A program made the position numbers and the translations under genes. From Saussurea involucrata (taxonomy: Eukaryota; Streptophyta; Magnoliopsida; Asterales; Asteraceae): a DNA stretch of 64,000 nucleotides. Positions 33,722-44,720 of the stretch are shown piece by piece; within the stretch, counting starts at the first letter, position 1; each line of letters begins with the position of its first letter. The stretch lies in assembly GCA_033807775.1 (NCBI GenBank), contig CM066325.1, forward strand, positions 21,013,301 through 21,077,300. Direction: 5' to 3'. Below the pieces are notes generated by a model. It made no database searches. It was not told where the DNA came from and saw nothing but the letters and a program-made list of their open reading frames with translations.

Positions 33722-35410
33722 ATGTCGGGAGATAAAAACAAAAACAACAATCATGTTGTTGCTACACCGTTATCATCATATCAATGTCCAATTTTAAACA
33801 ATAACAATTATACATTATGGGCATTAAGAATAAAGAAGATATTAGTGGCAAATGAATTATGGGATTTGATAGAAGGAACGGGTACATCAAAAGAGATTGA
33901 TGTAAGAAAGGATAGTTCTGCATCAGCATATCTATTTCAAGGATTACCAGAAGATTTGCAAATGCAAGTTGCGGGATGTGAAATAGCAAAAGAAATTTGG
34001 GACTCACTAAAGGCCAGATTTATTGGAACAGAAGACGTCCAACAGGCACACTCGCAACAACTAAAATCAGAATTTGAGAGACTCATAATGAAAGAAGATG
34101 AATCAATAGATTCATTTGCCGGGAAGTTGATGAGTATTATTACAAAGGCCGCTACGTGTGGATTGACGTTTGATGAACAAACAAAAGTACGGAAATTACT
34201 TAATGCAGTGCCAGATAAGTTTGTACCAGTAGTAGCAACCATTGAAATGGTTGTTGATTTTAAGAAAGTAAAATTAGAGGAAATTATTGGGAAACTTAAG
34301 ACTTATGAAGAAAGACTTAAGTTCAGAAAAGGAAGTGAGGAAGATAATAGTGAGAAGTTGCTATTCACACGTCAAGGGAATGACGGAAATTATGAACACA
34401 ACTATGGAAATGGTAGACGAGGAGGTGGTAATCAGACACGAGGAAGAGGCCGAGGAAGATTTGCAAGAGATAGTAAGTATGAAGATAGTTATGATAAAAG
34501 AAAGAAAAACCCTGGAGATCAAAACTACCATAGAAGAGATATTAGAGAAATAGAATGTTATAATTGTCATGAGTTTGGACACTATGCTGCAGATTGTCCA
34601 AAACCAGACCATAGAAAAGAAATTTCAAACCTTGTGGAAGAAGATTTAGAACCAACGTTGTTAATGGCTATGAGCAAGGATGAAAACGAGATGGCATTTT
34701 TAGAAGAAGAACCAAGATGGAATGGAATTGTCATTGAGAAGGATGAAATTCCAAAAGACAAGTTAGAAGACATGAGGTCAAAATTGGAAATTGATTTGAG
34801 GAGTAAACTAGAGTTTTGGAAGTTAGAAATACTTCAAGATATAGAAATGGAGAGACAAGAGTTTGAGAAGAAAATGAGGAATAGAGAGATAGCATTTGAG
34901 AAACAAATGCAGAGAAAGTTAGAGAACCTGGAGAAGTTGAGAAATTGCACAAGCAAAGAGATGAAAGAGTCAAAAGTAGAACATTTTGAGAAAGAGAATC
35001 ATGAAGTTGTTTTAGATAAGAAACATCAAGAAAATGAACCAAGCATTGAAAAGGGCAAATGCAAGAAGCATCATGAAACACTATCAAGAAAGCAAGCATT
35101 GGAAAGCCAAGTTGAGAAACACATAAAATCAAGCAACAAGAAAATTGAACCAGAAGATCATGATACAAGTACTACAAACAAATTGTTGAAGATTCAAGAT
35201 TATGAAATGATACGAATGAAGAAAGATAGTGACAAAGCTGACAAAGATGATCGAGATAAGATTGAAGACAAGGAAGAAAGAAGTCAAATCAAAGAGGAAG
35301 TTCAGAACATAGTTCGTGTTAAAGACAAAAACAAAGGAAGTGGAAACAAGCCAAAGTTCAGAGAGCAAGACTTCCTACAACCTGCCCAAGATAAGGATGA
35401 TGGAGCTTGA
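33722..35410 (+). CDS. Gag of the gag-only copia element
   Basis: Intact 562-residue ORF. Residues about 1-215 form a copia gag domain (DUF4219/UBN2 type: YTLWALRIKKILVANELWDL, then EIWDSLKARFIG and VRKLLNAVPDKF). An Arg/Gly-rich RNA-binding stretch (RRGGGNQTRGRGRGRF, near 235) precedes one CCHC zinc knuckle near residue 280 (CYNCHEFGHYAADC). In full-length relatives a protease (a D-S-G motif) would follow; here it is replaced by about 270 residues of highly charged coiled coil (EMERQEFEKKMRNREIAFEK and on). It presumably packages the element's own RNA, with enzymes supplied in trans. No break, in line with the identical LTRs. Confidence 0.9.
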   Translation: MSGDKNKNNNHVVATPLSSYQCPILNNNNYTLWALRIKKILVANELWDLIEGTGTSKEIDVRKDSSASAYLFQGLPEDLQMQVAGCEIAKEIWDSLKARFIGTEDVQQAHSQQLKSEFERLIMKEDESIDSFAGKLMSIITKAATCGLTFDEQTKVRKLLNAVPDKFVPVVATIEMVVDFKKVKLEEIIGKLKTYEERLKFRKGSEEDNSEKLLFTRQGNDGNYEHNYGNGRRGGGNQTRGRGRGRFARDSKYEDSYDKRKKNPGDQNYHRRDIREIECYNCHEFGHYAADCPKPDHRKEISNLVEEDLEPTLLMAMSKDENEMAFLEEEPRWNGIVIEKDEIPKDKLEDMRSKLEIDLRSKLEFWKLEILQDIEMERQEFEKKMRNREIAFEKQMQRKLENLEKLRNCTSKEMKESKVEHFEKENHEVVLDKKHQENEPSIEKGKCKKHHETLSRKQALESQVEKHIKSSNKKIEPEDHDTSTTNKLLKIQDYEMIRMKKDSDKADKDDRDKIEDKEERSQIKEEVQNIVRVKDKNKGSGNKPKFREQDFLQPAQDKDDGA

Positions 35411-35447
35411 AGATATTGAAGGCATGGATTAATAAATTAGGGGGGAG

Positions 35448-35729
35448 TGTTGAATACTAACTTATTAATCCATGTAAGTCAAATATTTATGTATGTATAT
35501 AAGTTAAGGCAGTTAAGTTTGTGAAGGGACATGTCGTTTAGAATAGTTGTGTCTGTTAGAAAAGTCATACCAATTAGTGAACCGGTATGATGGTTCGTAT
35601 GTGTCTATTGGGAAAGTATAAATACCCATGTAAACTACTTTGTAAACCAACGATTGTTTACCAATAAAATTAGTGTGATTATTATTGTGATTCAATTGTT
35701 CATAGAAAGTACCGAGCAGTGGTACAACA
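35448..35729 (+). repeat. 3' LTR of the gag-only element
   Basis: 282 bp; no difference from the 5' LTR found by eye. Confidence 0.92.
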
Positions 35730-35734
35730 AAACT

Positions 35735-36646
35735 CAATTGTTGCTTTAAGAAGTATAATACTGTCCATGATCAAAATGAAACAATCAACCAACGCAGCCT
35801 AATTAAATAAAAGCAAGTAATAAAGTCCCAATTAAGAACTAATATAGAAACTGACCTAACGATAACAATAATGAATCTTCACATGTTACTTGTCTTTGAC
35901 TTTGAGGCTTCGTTCATGCTTGCAAGCTGAATCTAAAGTGGGATTGATTCAACAACGAAGATGCTCGAAGATTAACTAGACAGAAATATAACCTTAATTT
36001 CTTGAGAAAAATCTGCTTATCTTTAGCAACGACTCTTGTCGTCGCTAAATATCTTTAGCAACGACTTTTGTCGTCGCAATAGACTACATTTGTTGTATAT
36101 ACATATAGATAAAAACGATGAAAGCGTTAGTATCTATAAATATATATATATATAGCAAGATATATATATATATATCGACGGAATATATATATAGAGAGAG
36201 AGAGGGCCCTTCTTTACACAGTTATTGTAAAAAACTGTGTAAAAATATTTATTGACCTTTTCAAACGGATTTTCTTAAATACTCTTTTTCAAACAGATTT
36301 TCTCACGTTAATCTCAACTTCTCACGATCTTTCTACTATACATATATATAACACATATACACATCATATGATACATATTGTTTATTCCTTTCGGAAGAAT
36401 TCAAAAATACTAGCTATGATGACTCTGTTGCTTTATATATTTATTATATATTTTTGTCTGTGACTCAGCACCTGAAGACTGAAGAAGATATCTGTTGGTT
36501 CTTGCCTTCTTGAATTGATTCGAGTGAGATGATGAATCTATTAATTTCTTCGCCTCTCTTCCAATAAATCAGTATAATTCTTCCTGGACTTGCAAGTGAC
36601 TTACTTCTTATGGTCGTTCTTGCTGTCTTAACATATACATATATAT
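35735..36646. other. Intergenic region with small repeat relics
   Basis: No gene. Two tandem AGCAACGAC ... GTCGTCGC inverted words at 36028-36080 look like CACTA-type subterminal relics. TA and GA microsatellites lie at about 36135-36210. Confidence 0.45.
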
Positions 36647-37016
36647 GGGTGGTATCGGGTACAAACCAAATGGTTTGTACAAACTGCACAAACTCATATC
36701 CACCAATCACGTAACTTCTTTCTTTATTCATAAGGGTATTTTAGGGTTTTTAGCATATTTTTTCATCTCCACCAATCACGTAACTTTTTTTTATATCCAT
36801 AACTTCTTTTTTTATATCCATAAGGGTATTTTAGGGCTCCACCGAAAAATATAGATTTATGAAGCCAAATTATATATTCATGAAGCCAAATTTTATATTC
36901 ATGAAGCCAAAATATAGATTCATGAAGCCAATTTATACAAATTGCAGATTCATGAAGGTAGATTGAGTTTGTACGAGTTTGTACAATCCATCTGGTTTGT
37001 ATTTGATACCCAACCT
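36647..37016. mobile_element. Foldback MITE 3
   Basis: Inverted ends of about 50 bp (GGTATCGGGTACAAACCA ... CAAACTCA at the left, the inverse at the right up to 37016), flanked by TA repeats. The interior has about five copies of a roughly 20-bp unit built on TTCATGAAGCCAAA (36855-36935). Confidence 0.68.
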
Positions 37017-37027
37017 ATATATATATA

Positions 37028-37283
37028 GGGTCGGGTTCAAATGAGGAGCGTAACAATTTAAGAGAACGTGAAGAGCACCGCCCATGTACAAAATCACATG
37101 TGATTCACAACACAAACCGCGGGACAAACCGCGCGCTTTTGCAAACCGTGTAACAAACCGCGCGTGTCCAAAATGTTAATCACATATGATTTTTAGTCCC
37201 TGTGTTGTGAATCACATGTGATTTTGTACATGGGCGGTGCTCCTCACGTTCTCTTAAATTGTTACGCTCCTCACATGAACCTT
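37028..37283. mobile_element. Foldback MITE 4
   Basis: Arms of about 80 bp are nearly perfect inverses: 37033-37112 (GGGTTCAAATGAGGAGCGTA ... CACATGTGATTCACAACAC) and about 37200-37281. The middle is GC-rich (AAACCGCG repeats). Flanked by TATATATA. Confidence 0.78.
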
Positions 37284-37302
37284 CCTCTCTCTCTATATAT
37301 AT

Positions 37303-37532
37303 GGTTGGGTTCACGTGAGACCAACCTGTTTTCGTGAGACCATAAAATTAATACTAAACCTTCACAGTGATTCATTGTGAAGGTAAGAAAAACAACGAAC
37401 CTTCACAACAAAAACACTGTGAAGGTTTACCATCCAGTACCTTCACAGTCTTTTGCTGTGAAGGTTTAGTGTTAATTTTTTAGTCTCTAGGTCTCACGAA
37501 AATAGCTTGGTTTCACATGATCTTAAGTCTGA
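37303..37532. mobile_element. Foldback MITE 5
   Basis: Arms start GGTTCACGTGAGACCA (left) and the inverse TGGTTTCACATGATC (right, about 37509-37523). The interior holds three CCTTCACAG ... CTGTGAAGG hairpins. Confidence 0.65.
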
Positions 37533-37752
37533 ATATATATGTCTACATATAACCCATATCTATACTATATATAAGCACCAACAGGCAGTTATTGTTGAAA
37601 ATTAAGTAATACGACTTCTTTTGCACAGTGTACATACCTCAAAGCATCATATCGTGAATTCTCTCCCCCATCCCCCCGGTTATCTCCCACGTTCGCTCAT
37701 CTTCTCAACTTGTCCTCACAAACAGGAATCACGCCCCAAAAACCATTTCTAA

Positions 37753-37834
37753 AAGGGTAGGAAAGAGAAAAGCTGATGTGGCACTGAGGTGGTATTCGGG
37801 TTCGGTGGGTTCGTGGTAGGCGTTACTCATGGTC
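37753..37834 (+). mobile_element. PIF/Harbinger end fragment
   Basis: Inverse copy of the left end of the element at 18464 (GGTAGGAAAGAGAAAAGCTG ... GGCGTTACTCATGGTC), ending at 37834 and followed by TAA (37835-37837), the expected duplication. The other end is not found, so it is truncated. Confidence 0.7.
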
Positions 37835-37969
37835 TAAACCCGTCCCCAAAATTCTCACCTATAGATTCATGCTTTGTTGCCTCCCTGATGATTCTTGTCA
37901 TTTGATTCCCGCTCTGATTTGCTTACCTAAACCCATCACGATGATATTCAAAGCCCTTATATAATAAGG

Positions 37970-40242
37970 TACCAGGTTCCATTTCTCGCTTTCTCCACAA
38001 AATCAAAATCACGGTTTGATTGTTCCCCATCTATCTTTCTTCGATCCTGATATCGAGTTCAAACTTTGTTCATCTTCAAGATTTTCAACTGGGTCCTGAG
38101 TTTTATGCCTCTCTACTTTTTCGATAGTACTCAAAGTTTCACCTAATTTTTCTCATTTTAGGTTTTTTCTCACAGTTGGTTTCTATGTGTTGTGTTTTAA
38201 TCAAACCAATGGAATCCATATTTTTTTTAAATCAAGAGTTTGACATAAATTTCTCAAGGTTGGGTTTCAAATAATTTGATTATGTGTTTTCATCTAATAA
38301 TTAGTATCTGATCTTCTGTTTGAGAATGCAAAACTATTCATAGAAATGATAGTTAAATTACAGTTGTTGCATCAGAAGAACCAATAACTCCACCTAATCT
38401 GCAATTTGTGTATTCGGCATCAGGTAAGCTCTTCATACATTGTGTTATGAAAGTCCATGTGTTCTTTGTTGAAAAACTGATGTTTTACCATCCGTGGCCC
38501 AGGGAAAACTTTTATGACCTTGGATAAACTGAAATGGGTAGAAAGCAGACCTACAAGTCTGTCACTGACATGGGTAGAAAACATGTCTCAACAATTAAAC
38601 ATCTATTTAAGTTAATATTGGATTATGCTGGTGGTTCTCTGTAAACATTAAGTTATTAAAGTTCATTTATTTATTATGTCATCCTTCTGTTGCCTTGCAG
38701 TCAAAAGGATTTCCTGTGGGACAATGTCTTCAGAGTAAAGGTACAATAACAAAACTACTCTGGTTAAGACGCAACAGTTGTTCACACGCAGATGGGTGAT
38801 TCAACTGGGTAAAGCTGAGTCGAGATACTGATGCGGCTGCAGGGCTGATCTGATTGTGGAAGTGCTCTGTATGAATGTGTGGGCTATTGCGATGGCTTAA
38901 TGGTGCTTAATGGTTGTTTGGTGCTGCTGCTGTTTGTCCCTCGCAAACGACTGCGGCTCACTGTTTTTTGGTTACTGTTTCGTCTGGTTATGTTCGGTTA
39001 TTTTTCTGTTTGGTGTGGTTTGGTTGTATTAATGTTCCTTTGGTTTGGTGGTAATAAAGTTTGTTGCTTGTCGTTCAAAAAAATCTATTTACATAATAAA
39101 TCTACTGATGGATCTTTCAGGTAAATGAATCAGAAAGCCTTCTTTTACTTGAATTTAGCGGCATCTCAAAAGATACCCGTGCATCCGTTAGGTAAGCGTA
39201 CTCTTAAATTCAAATGTATGGCATTTTTTAATGGGAACTAGGATAAATCTTGGTTTTCCACTAACAATAGTCCTTTTTGGTACTTTTACATATGTGGGAT
39301 GTACACAGAAATATCATTATATATATAGTATAGATATATGCAAATGCATACGTGTTTTAAGGTGTTTTGTGTATGTATTTATAGATAATAATAGCCATAG
39401 TTATATTAATGCATTTATGTGGTTTTTATGGAACAACTCTTAATGACCTTTTATGATGTTACACATGGATGACATGAGACTTCAAAAACTGTTACTGCTT
39501 TTGTGCACCAAGTTAACTGTGTATCTTGTATATAGGTGCCATTTGATTAATTCAAGAGAAAAAAGGGTGAAAAACAGTTCAGATAAAATATGCTTCCCAT
39601 TTTACCTCTGATCAACTATTCACGTATATGGTAGCTTTTGGGCTCATTATACGAGGTATGTTTATATAGTTTCCTCCATTGTTAGGAGTTGCATAATATA
39701 TTTATGTATAATTCTTTTAATGGGACCTCAATTCCTCATTCCTCTGTGTTTTTTAATATTATTGATACTATCATGCTGAATTTAGGAAAACAAGTTGTAG
39801 AATACTAAATTTATGAAAGCAACTGGACTGTCCAGACCATACTCCAACTCTATTCACCTAAGTCCTAAGAGTGCATTCTCAAAAACCAATTTAGCACCTA
39901 TTTTAATGTCAACATAACTTAAGAGCTTCACCAAACTGGAGTGTACCGTCCATACTTTCATCTCTACATTTCTTCTACAATTTTGTTTTCATTTGCCCAC
40001 TACTTAAGAGCTTCACTGTGATAAATCCAACAAGAATTGTTTTTTAAGAAAAATATCATATATCAAATTATTTTAGTCTAGATGTATTTTGATGCAGATT
40101 GTAGATGAAAGATCTTATTGGGGTGTTGGGATTCTGGCATTGCATTTGAGTGTTCACTATGGATTGAGCATATGTACTCCTATCATGTTAAGGTAATGCA
40201 TGTTTGATTATGATTGCATCATAGTTCCTGGAATTTTAATAC
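37970..40242 (+). other. Exon-like pieces of an unidentified gene
   Basis: Open segments with plausible splice sites: 38364-38423 (VASEEPITPPNLQFVYSAS frame), 38701-38740 (SKGFPVGQCLQSK frame), 39121-39191 (VNESESLLLLEFSGISKDTR frame, acceptor TTTCAG, donor GTAAGC) and 40097-40191 (IVDERSYWGVGILALHLSVH frame, donor GTAATG). Phases do not all agree between neighbours, so this may be a decayed gene. I do not recognise the family. The rest is AT-rich intron-like sequence. Confidence 0.35.
38741..39085 (+). mobile_element. Non-LTR retroelement 3' end (LINE/SINE-like)
   Basis: The 3' end reads GGTAATAAAGTTTGTTGCTT then GTCGTTCAAAAAAA, similar to the 3' end of the insertion at 62422-63127 (GGTAATAAAGTTTTTGGTTT). 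The 5' boundary is not clear. Confidence 0.45.
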
Positions 40243-40443
40243 TGTTAGAATACGTGAAGGATTCGATTGATTGATTGAGATGAGACGAGATGGCTGAATC
40301 GGCCGATGTTTTCATAAACTGAGAGAAGGTTACAATATGTTAATTAACCCTAATAACACAACTAAGAACCTATTTATACAAGGAAGTTACAGGTAATTAC
40401 AGAATAAACCCTGGACTATACATATGGACAATATACGCTAACA
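40243..40443 (-). repeat. 3' LTR of copia 2
   Basis: 201 bp, TGTTAGAATACG ... ATACGCTAACA on the plus strand. Followed by the pyrimidine run CCCCCCCTCAAA, the complement of the polypurine tract. Confidence 0.88.
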
Positions 40444-40456
40444 CCCCCCCTCAAAC

Positions 40457-43400
40457 TCAAGTGGGGGAAGAATGAGCCAAATTGAGTTTGGAAACAAGAT
40501 CCCGAAAACGTCCTGGTAGATGAGCTTTGGTGAAAATATCTGCAGTTTGATCAATGGTTGAGATCGGAAGGAGTTTAACTGTTTTGCGAAGAACATGTTG
40601 TCGAGTGAAGTGACAGTCAATCTCGATGTGCTTGGTACGCTCATGAAAAACGTCATTGTGAGCAATTTGAATAGCACTGTTGTTGTCACACCATAATGGT
40701 GTTGGGGAAAACTGATGAGCACCCATATCAGATAGTAGCCAGCGTAGCCATACGAGTTCCTGAGTAGTGTCCGCTAAGGCTCTGTATTCCGCTTCAGTAC
40801 TAGATCTAGCTGTTAAAGATTGTTTCTTGCTGCGCCAGGAGATGAGAGAGTCTCCAAGAAAGAAACAATATCCAGTGGTAGAGCGACGATCAGTGATGTC
40901 TCCATCCCAGTCAGCATCTGAGAAGGCACGAAGTTGTAAGGATGATGCAGATGAAAAGTGAAGTCCATGAAACATAGTCCCTTTGAGGTACCGCAGTATA
41001 CGAAGAACCGCGACATAGTGATCTGAGCAAGGGGCGGCCATAAACTGGCTAGCGATGTGAACTGCATAGGCGAGATCCGGTCGGGTGACTGTAAGAAAGA
41101 CTAGAGAACCAACGAGTTGCCGATACCGTGTAGGGTCCCGCAGAGGGGTGCCGGCATTGGGAGCAAGATGAAGATTTGGCTCAATGGGTGTAGATGCAAC
41201 TTTGTTGTTCGTGATCCCAGCTTTGGACAACAGGTCTGAGATGTACTTGGCTTGACAGAGATAGATGCCAGAATTGTCTGATAGAACTTCAAGACCAAGG
41301 AAATAATGTAGCTTACCCAGATCTTTCATCTCAAAACAAGAGCTGAGAGACCTTTTGAGCTGGTTGATACCTGTAGAGTCGCTGCCGGTAATGATCATAT
41401 CATCAACGTACAATAGGAGAAGGATAGTGCCGACAGCAGTAGTCCGAGTAAACAAGCCAGAATCATAATTACTCGGAGAGAACCCCAAGGAGATAACCGT
41501 ATTGCTGAATTTTTCAAACCAAGCACGAGGAGCTTGTTTGAGTCCATAGAGGGCTTTTCGAAGTCGACAGACATTACCTCGACGAGAGGTCACACCTGGG
41601 GGTAGCCGCATGTAGACTTCCTCTTCGAGATCGCCATTTAGGAAGGCATTTTTAACATCCATCTGAAAAAGTAGCCATCTTTTGGTGGCGGCAATGGCGA
41701 GAAGACTACGAACAGAGGTGACCCGAGCCACAGGAGCAAACGTTTCCTCATAGTCGATGCCATATTCTTGGTTGAAGCCTTTTGCCACAAGGCGTGCTTT
41801 GTATCTATCAATGGATCCATCTGACTTGGTTTTGATCTTGAAAACCCATTTGCAGCCAATGGGTGACTTGCCAGGTGGGAGAGGAACAAACTCCCATGTA
41901 TTAGCTTTGTCAAGTGCCTGAAGTTCCTCAGTCATAGCTTGCTGCCAAACAGGGTTAGAGGCAGCTTCCTTGTAGGAAGTGGGTTCATGATTGGACAGCA
42001 AGGTGGCATACACATGATAATCACGAAGGTGAGAAGGAACTTGTCTTACCCGATCGAAGCGTCGTACGTCACCTTGTGGTTGAGAGGAGCTAGGATCCAT
42101 AGACTCAGCAGATGGCTCAGAAGTGGGCCTTGGAGGTGATGCAGATGATTGAGTAGAGTCAGATGGCACAGATGAGCCAAGTGAGGGTTCAGATGTAACA
42201 GGCGAAGGTTCAGATGAGGCAGATGTAGGTTCAGATGGAGAAGAGGCTGACGTGGTTGGGACAGACGGTGAGGAGAGTATGGGATCTAATTGGAGTGAGT
42301 CCAAGGAGATAGACGTGTCTGTGAAGAAAAGAGTCGAAGGAGTGATTGTGTCTTGAAATTTAGATACCGTAGAGAAGGGAAGATGTTCCCAGAAGGTGAC
42401 ATGACGGGATATACGCAGTCTTTTAGAGACCGGGTCCCAACAACGATAACCTTTATGTTCAATTCCATAGCCAAGGAAACAGCATAATCTGGAACGAGGT
42501 TCAAGTTTGGAGTGTTCATGAGGTTGTAGCTGAACAAAACAAGCACAACCCCACACTTTGAGGAGTTCATATGCAGGTGATACTCCATAGAGTACTTCAT
42601 ATGGAGACTTTTGATTTAAAATGGGAGTAGGGTGTCGATTGATGGTGTAGACAGCCGTGAAGGCTGCTTCACCCCAAAAGCGTTCAGGACACTTGGCTGA
42701 GATCAATAGAGTACGGACAGTATCAAGAATGTGTCGGTGTTTGCGTTCAGCACGTCCATTTTGTGCAGAAGTGCCGGGACAGGAGTACTGAGAAAGTGTA
42801 CCCTGAGATTGAAGAAAGGAGAGGAGAGATGATTCTTTGTATTCCATAGCGTTATCTGCCCGAAGAACCTTTATTGGCTTGGAAAATTGAGTTAGAATCA
42901 TGCGAGCAAAGGTAATATAAATTTTTGGTAGTTCTGAGCGGTTTTTCATGAGATAAATCCATGTAAAACGGGTGTGATCATCAATAAAAACAACAAAATA
43001 TCGAGCACCACCCATAGATGGGTGTGGTGCTGGTCCCCAAACATCAGAATGAATAAGATCAAAAGGAAACGCAGATTTGAAATCATTAACTTGAAAAGGT
43101 AAAGCATGATGTTTGCCAAGTTGACAAGATAAACAAGAAACATTTTCAGAAGAAGTGTTCCCTAGCAAGCCTGAACTAGCTAACACTTTTATTCTAGCTA
43201 ACGATAAATGGCCTAGGCGAGCATGCCATAGTTCAAAAGACGGAGTACTGGAAACGGAAGCAGCAAAATTGGATGAAGACAGGGGAATGCGAAGGTAGAC
43301 CACTTCAACCATCCGACCAACATTACGGCCTATTCCAAGGATCTGCTTGGTCTTTGGATCCTGCACAACACAACCAGAAGGGTGAAATAAAACGATTAGA

Positions 43401-44710
43401 CCGGCTTCCATAAGTTGAGTGATTGAAATCAGACTCAGAGATAAGTTAGGTATATGCAGCACATCAGATAATTGAATGTTGGGGGTAGATACAGTCCCAC
43501 TGAATGATACAGGTAAACGAGTATCATCAACAGTACGAACCGACGAGAACATACTGGAAGTTCGCTTAGAGACAAACCCTTCGGCCTTAGGTGTCATGTG
43601 ATTACAACATCCAGAGTCAAATAGCCAAGGATTACCTGATGCCGAGGTAGTGCTTTGAGAGTTCATACCCATAGAACCTGTCATGAGTTGCTCCATAAGT
43701 TCTTGATTGCGACGCATGAGCTCCATAAGATCAGGTGTGGAGTTGTCGTTATGTTGTGCCTGAACTGCTGGTGATGGGGAATCTGGAGTGATTGAGCCAG
43801 CAACAGATTGAGTTCGGGACTGTTGCTTTTGGTTACCCGAGTTCCTTGGATGTTTCAGACAGTCAGACCCATAGTGTCTTGGATGTGTCACCTTACACCA
43901 ACGACATCGACGAACAGGACAGTCGAGAAGGAGATGGGATGTGGAGTGACAGAACGTGCACTCATTAGTATTACCCTTTCTTGTATATTTAGACTGATCG
44001 TTGTGGTTCCATTTATCTTTCGGCCTTCCAGAGTGTGAAGTATAGAGTACAACGTCTGAAGGTAGAGGAAAACGCTGTTGGAGTCGAGTCTCTTCACTTA
44101 GCAGTTCCGTAATGGCTTCTTCAAGAGTAGGCAAAGGGTGCCTATGAAGTAACGAGGCTCGAACATTCTCAAAACGATCAGTAAGCCCCATCACAATGGT
44201 AATCAAATGTAGTTGGCTGAAATAGGCTGTGAATTTTCGAGCAGTTTCATCGAAAATTTGGGGTGCACCTAGGCTCAAGTGGTCTCTAAGAGCTTGCATC
44301 TCAGAGATGTATGAGTTGATGGACTGATCAGGAAGCTGCCTTTTGTTTTGGAAGGTAGTCCATAACTGATATTGATGAGAGAGGCCGGTAGAGGTGTACC
44401 TGTTTGCGAGAAAGTCCCACAGTCCTTTGGCTGTCGTATAGCCAAGGAATTGTTGATTTATCTCAGTGGTTGTAGAGGCATTGATGAACCCAAGAATGCG
44501 AGCGTTTGCGATATCCCAATCATTCATACGCTTTGCAAAATCAATTGCACTTTCCTTTTCTTCTTGAACAGGAATGGTAGATGTACCGGTGACATAGGTA
44601 TAGAGTCCATGAGATTTGAGGAGGATGGACATGTGATGATGCCACATGACATAATTGTTCCCATTGAGAACGACTGAGATGGGATTATGGTGATTTGAGT
44701 TGAGAGCCAT
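40457..44710 (-). CDS. Copia gag-pol polyprotein, 1,417 residues, intact
   Basis: Single open frame from an ATG at 44710. In order (approximate residues): gag UBN2-type domain 1-220 (LNGNNYVMWHHHMSILL); zinc knuckle about 253 (CTFCHSTSHLLLDC) and a second Cys-rich stretch; aspartic protease about 362 (WLFDSGCCNHMT); integrase zinc finger about 490 (ELWHARLGHLS ... CLSCQLGKH); integrase core with D (HSDVWGP, about 554), D (LRADNAMEY) and E (AQNGRAERKH, about 650); reverse transcriptase about 1015-1180 (FQMDVKNAFLNGDL, YVDD about 1100); RNase H about 1265-1400 (AFSDADWDG, STEAEYRAL, CDNNSAIQ). All catalytic residues I looked for are present and integrase precedes RT, as in copia. It would make virus-like particles, copy the RNA and insert the DNA in the nucleus. 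Confidence 0.95.
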   Translation of the reverse strand: MALNSNHHNPISVVLNGNNYVMWHHHMSILLKSHGLYTYVTGTSTIPVQEEKESAIDFAKRMNDWDIANARILGFINASTTTEINQQFLGYTTAKGLWDFLANRYTSTGLSHQYQLWTTFQNKRQLPDQSINSYISEMQALRDHLSLGAPQIFDETARKFTAYFSQLHLITIVMGLTDRFENVRASLLHRHPLPTLEEAITELLSEETRLQQRFPLPSDVVLYTSHSGRPKDKWNHNDQSKYTRKGNTNECTFCHSTSHLLLDCPVRRCRWCKVTHPRHYGSDCLKHPRNSGNQKQQSRTQSVAGSITPDSPSPAVQAQHNDNSTPDLMELMRRNQELMEQLMTGSMGMNSQSTTSASGNPWLFDSGCCNHMTPKAEGFVSKRTSSMFSSVRTVDDTRLPVSFSGTVSTPNIQLSDVLHIPNLSLSLISITQLMEAGLIVLFHPSGCVVQDPKTKQILGIGRNVGRMVEVVYLRIPLSSSNFAASVSSTPSFELWHARLGHLSLARIKVLASSGLLGNTSSENVSCLSCQLGKHHALPFQVNDFKSAFPFDLIHSDVWGPAPHPSMGGARYFVVFIDDHTRFTWIYLMKNRSELPKIYITFARMILTQFSKPIKVLRADNAMEYKESSLLSFLQSQGTLSQYSCPGTSAQNGRAERKHRHILDTVRTLLISAKCPERFWGEAAFTAVYTINRHPTPILNQKSPYEVLYGVSPAYELLKVWGCACFVQLQPHEHSKLEPRSRLCCFLGYGIEHKGYRCWDPVSKRLRISRHVTFWEHLPFSTVSKFQDTITPSTLFFTDTSISLDSLQLDPILSSPSVPTTSASSPSEPTSASSEPSPVTSEPSLGSSVPSDSTQSSASPPRPTSEPSAESMDPSSSQPQGDVRRFDRVRQVPSHLRDYHVYATLLSNHEPTSYKEAASNPVWQQAMTEELQALDKANTWEFVPLPPGKSPIGCKWVFKIKTKSDGSIDRYKARLVAKGFNQEYGIDYEETFAPVARVTSVRSLLAIAATKRWLLFQMDVKNAFLNGDLEEEVYMRLPPGVTSRRGNVCRLRKALYGLKQAPRAWFEKFSNTVISLGFSPSNYDSGLFTRTTAVGTILLLLYVDDMIITGSDSTGINQLKRSLSSCFEMKDLGKLHYFLGLEVLSDNSGIYLCQAKYISDLLSKAGITNNKVASTPIEPNLHLAPNAGTPLRDPTRYRQLVGSLVFLTVTRPDLAYAVHIASQFMAAPCSDHYVAVLRILRYLKGTMFHGLHFSSASSLQLRAFSDADWDGDITDRRSTTGYCFFLGDSLISWRSKKQSLTARSSTEAEYRALADTTQELVWLRWLLSDMGAHQFSPTPLWCDNNSAIQIAHNDVFHERTKHIEIDCHFTRQHVLRKTVKLLPISTIDQTADIFTKAHLPGRFRDLVSKLNLAHSSPT

Positions 44711-44720
44711 TTGGTTTTAG

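Larger units (their letters stand above)
32789..35729 (+). mobile_element. Gag-only copia element (TR-GAG type), very young
   Basis: Complete 2,941-bp element: LTRs of 282 bp each (32789-33070, 35448-35729) that look identical by eye, target duplication AAACT (32784-32788 and 35730-35734), primer-binding site TGGTATCAGAGC at 33072-33083, and polypurine tract ATTAGGGGGGAG just before the 3' LTR. The only coding region is a gag. It needs enzymes from another copia element to move. It lies about 260 bp downstream of the membrane-protein gene. Confidence 0.92.
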
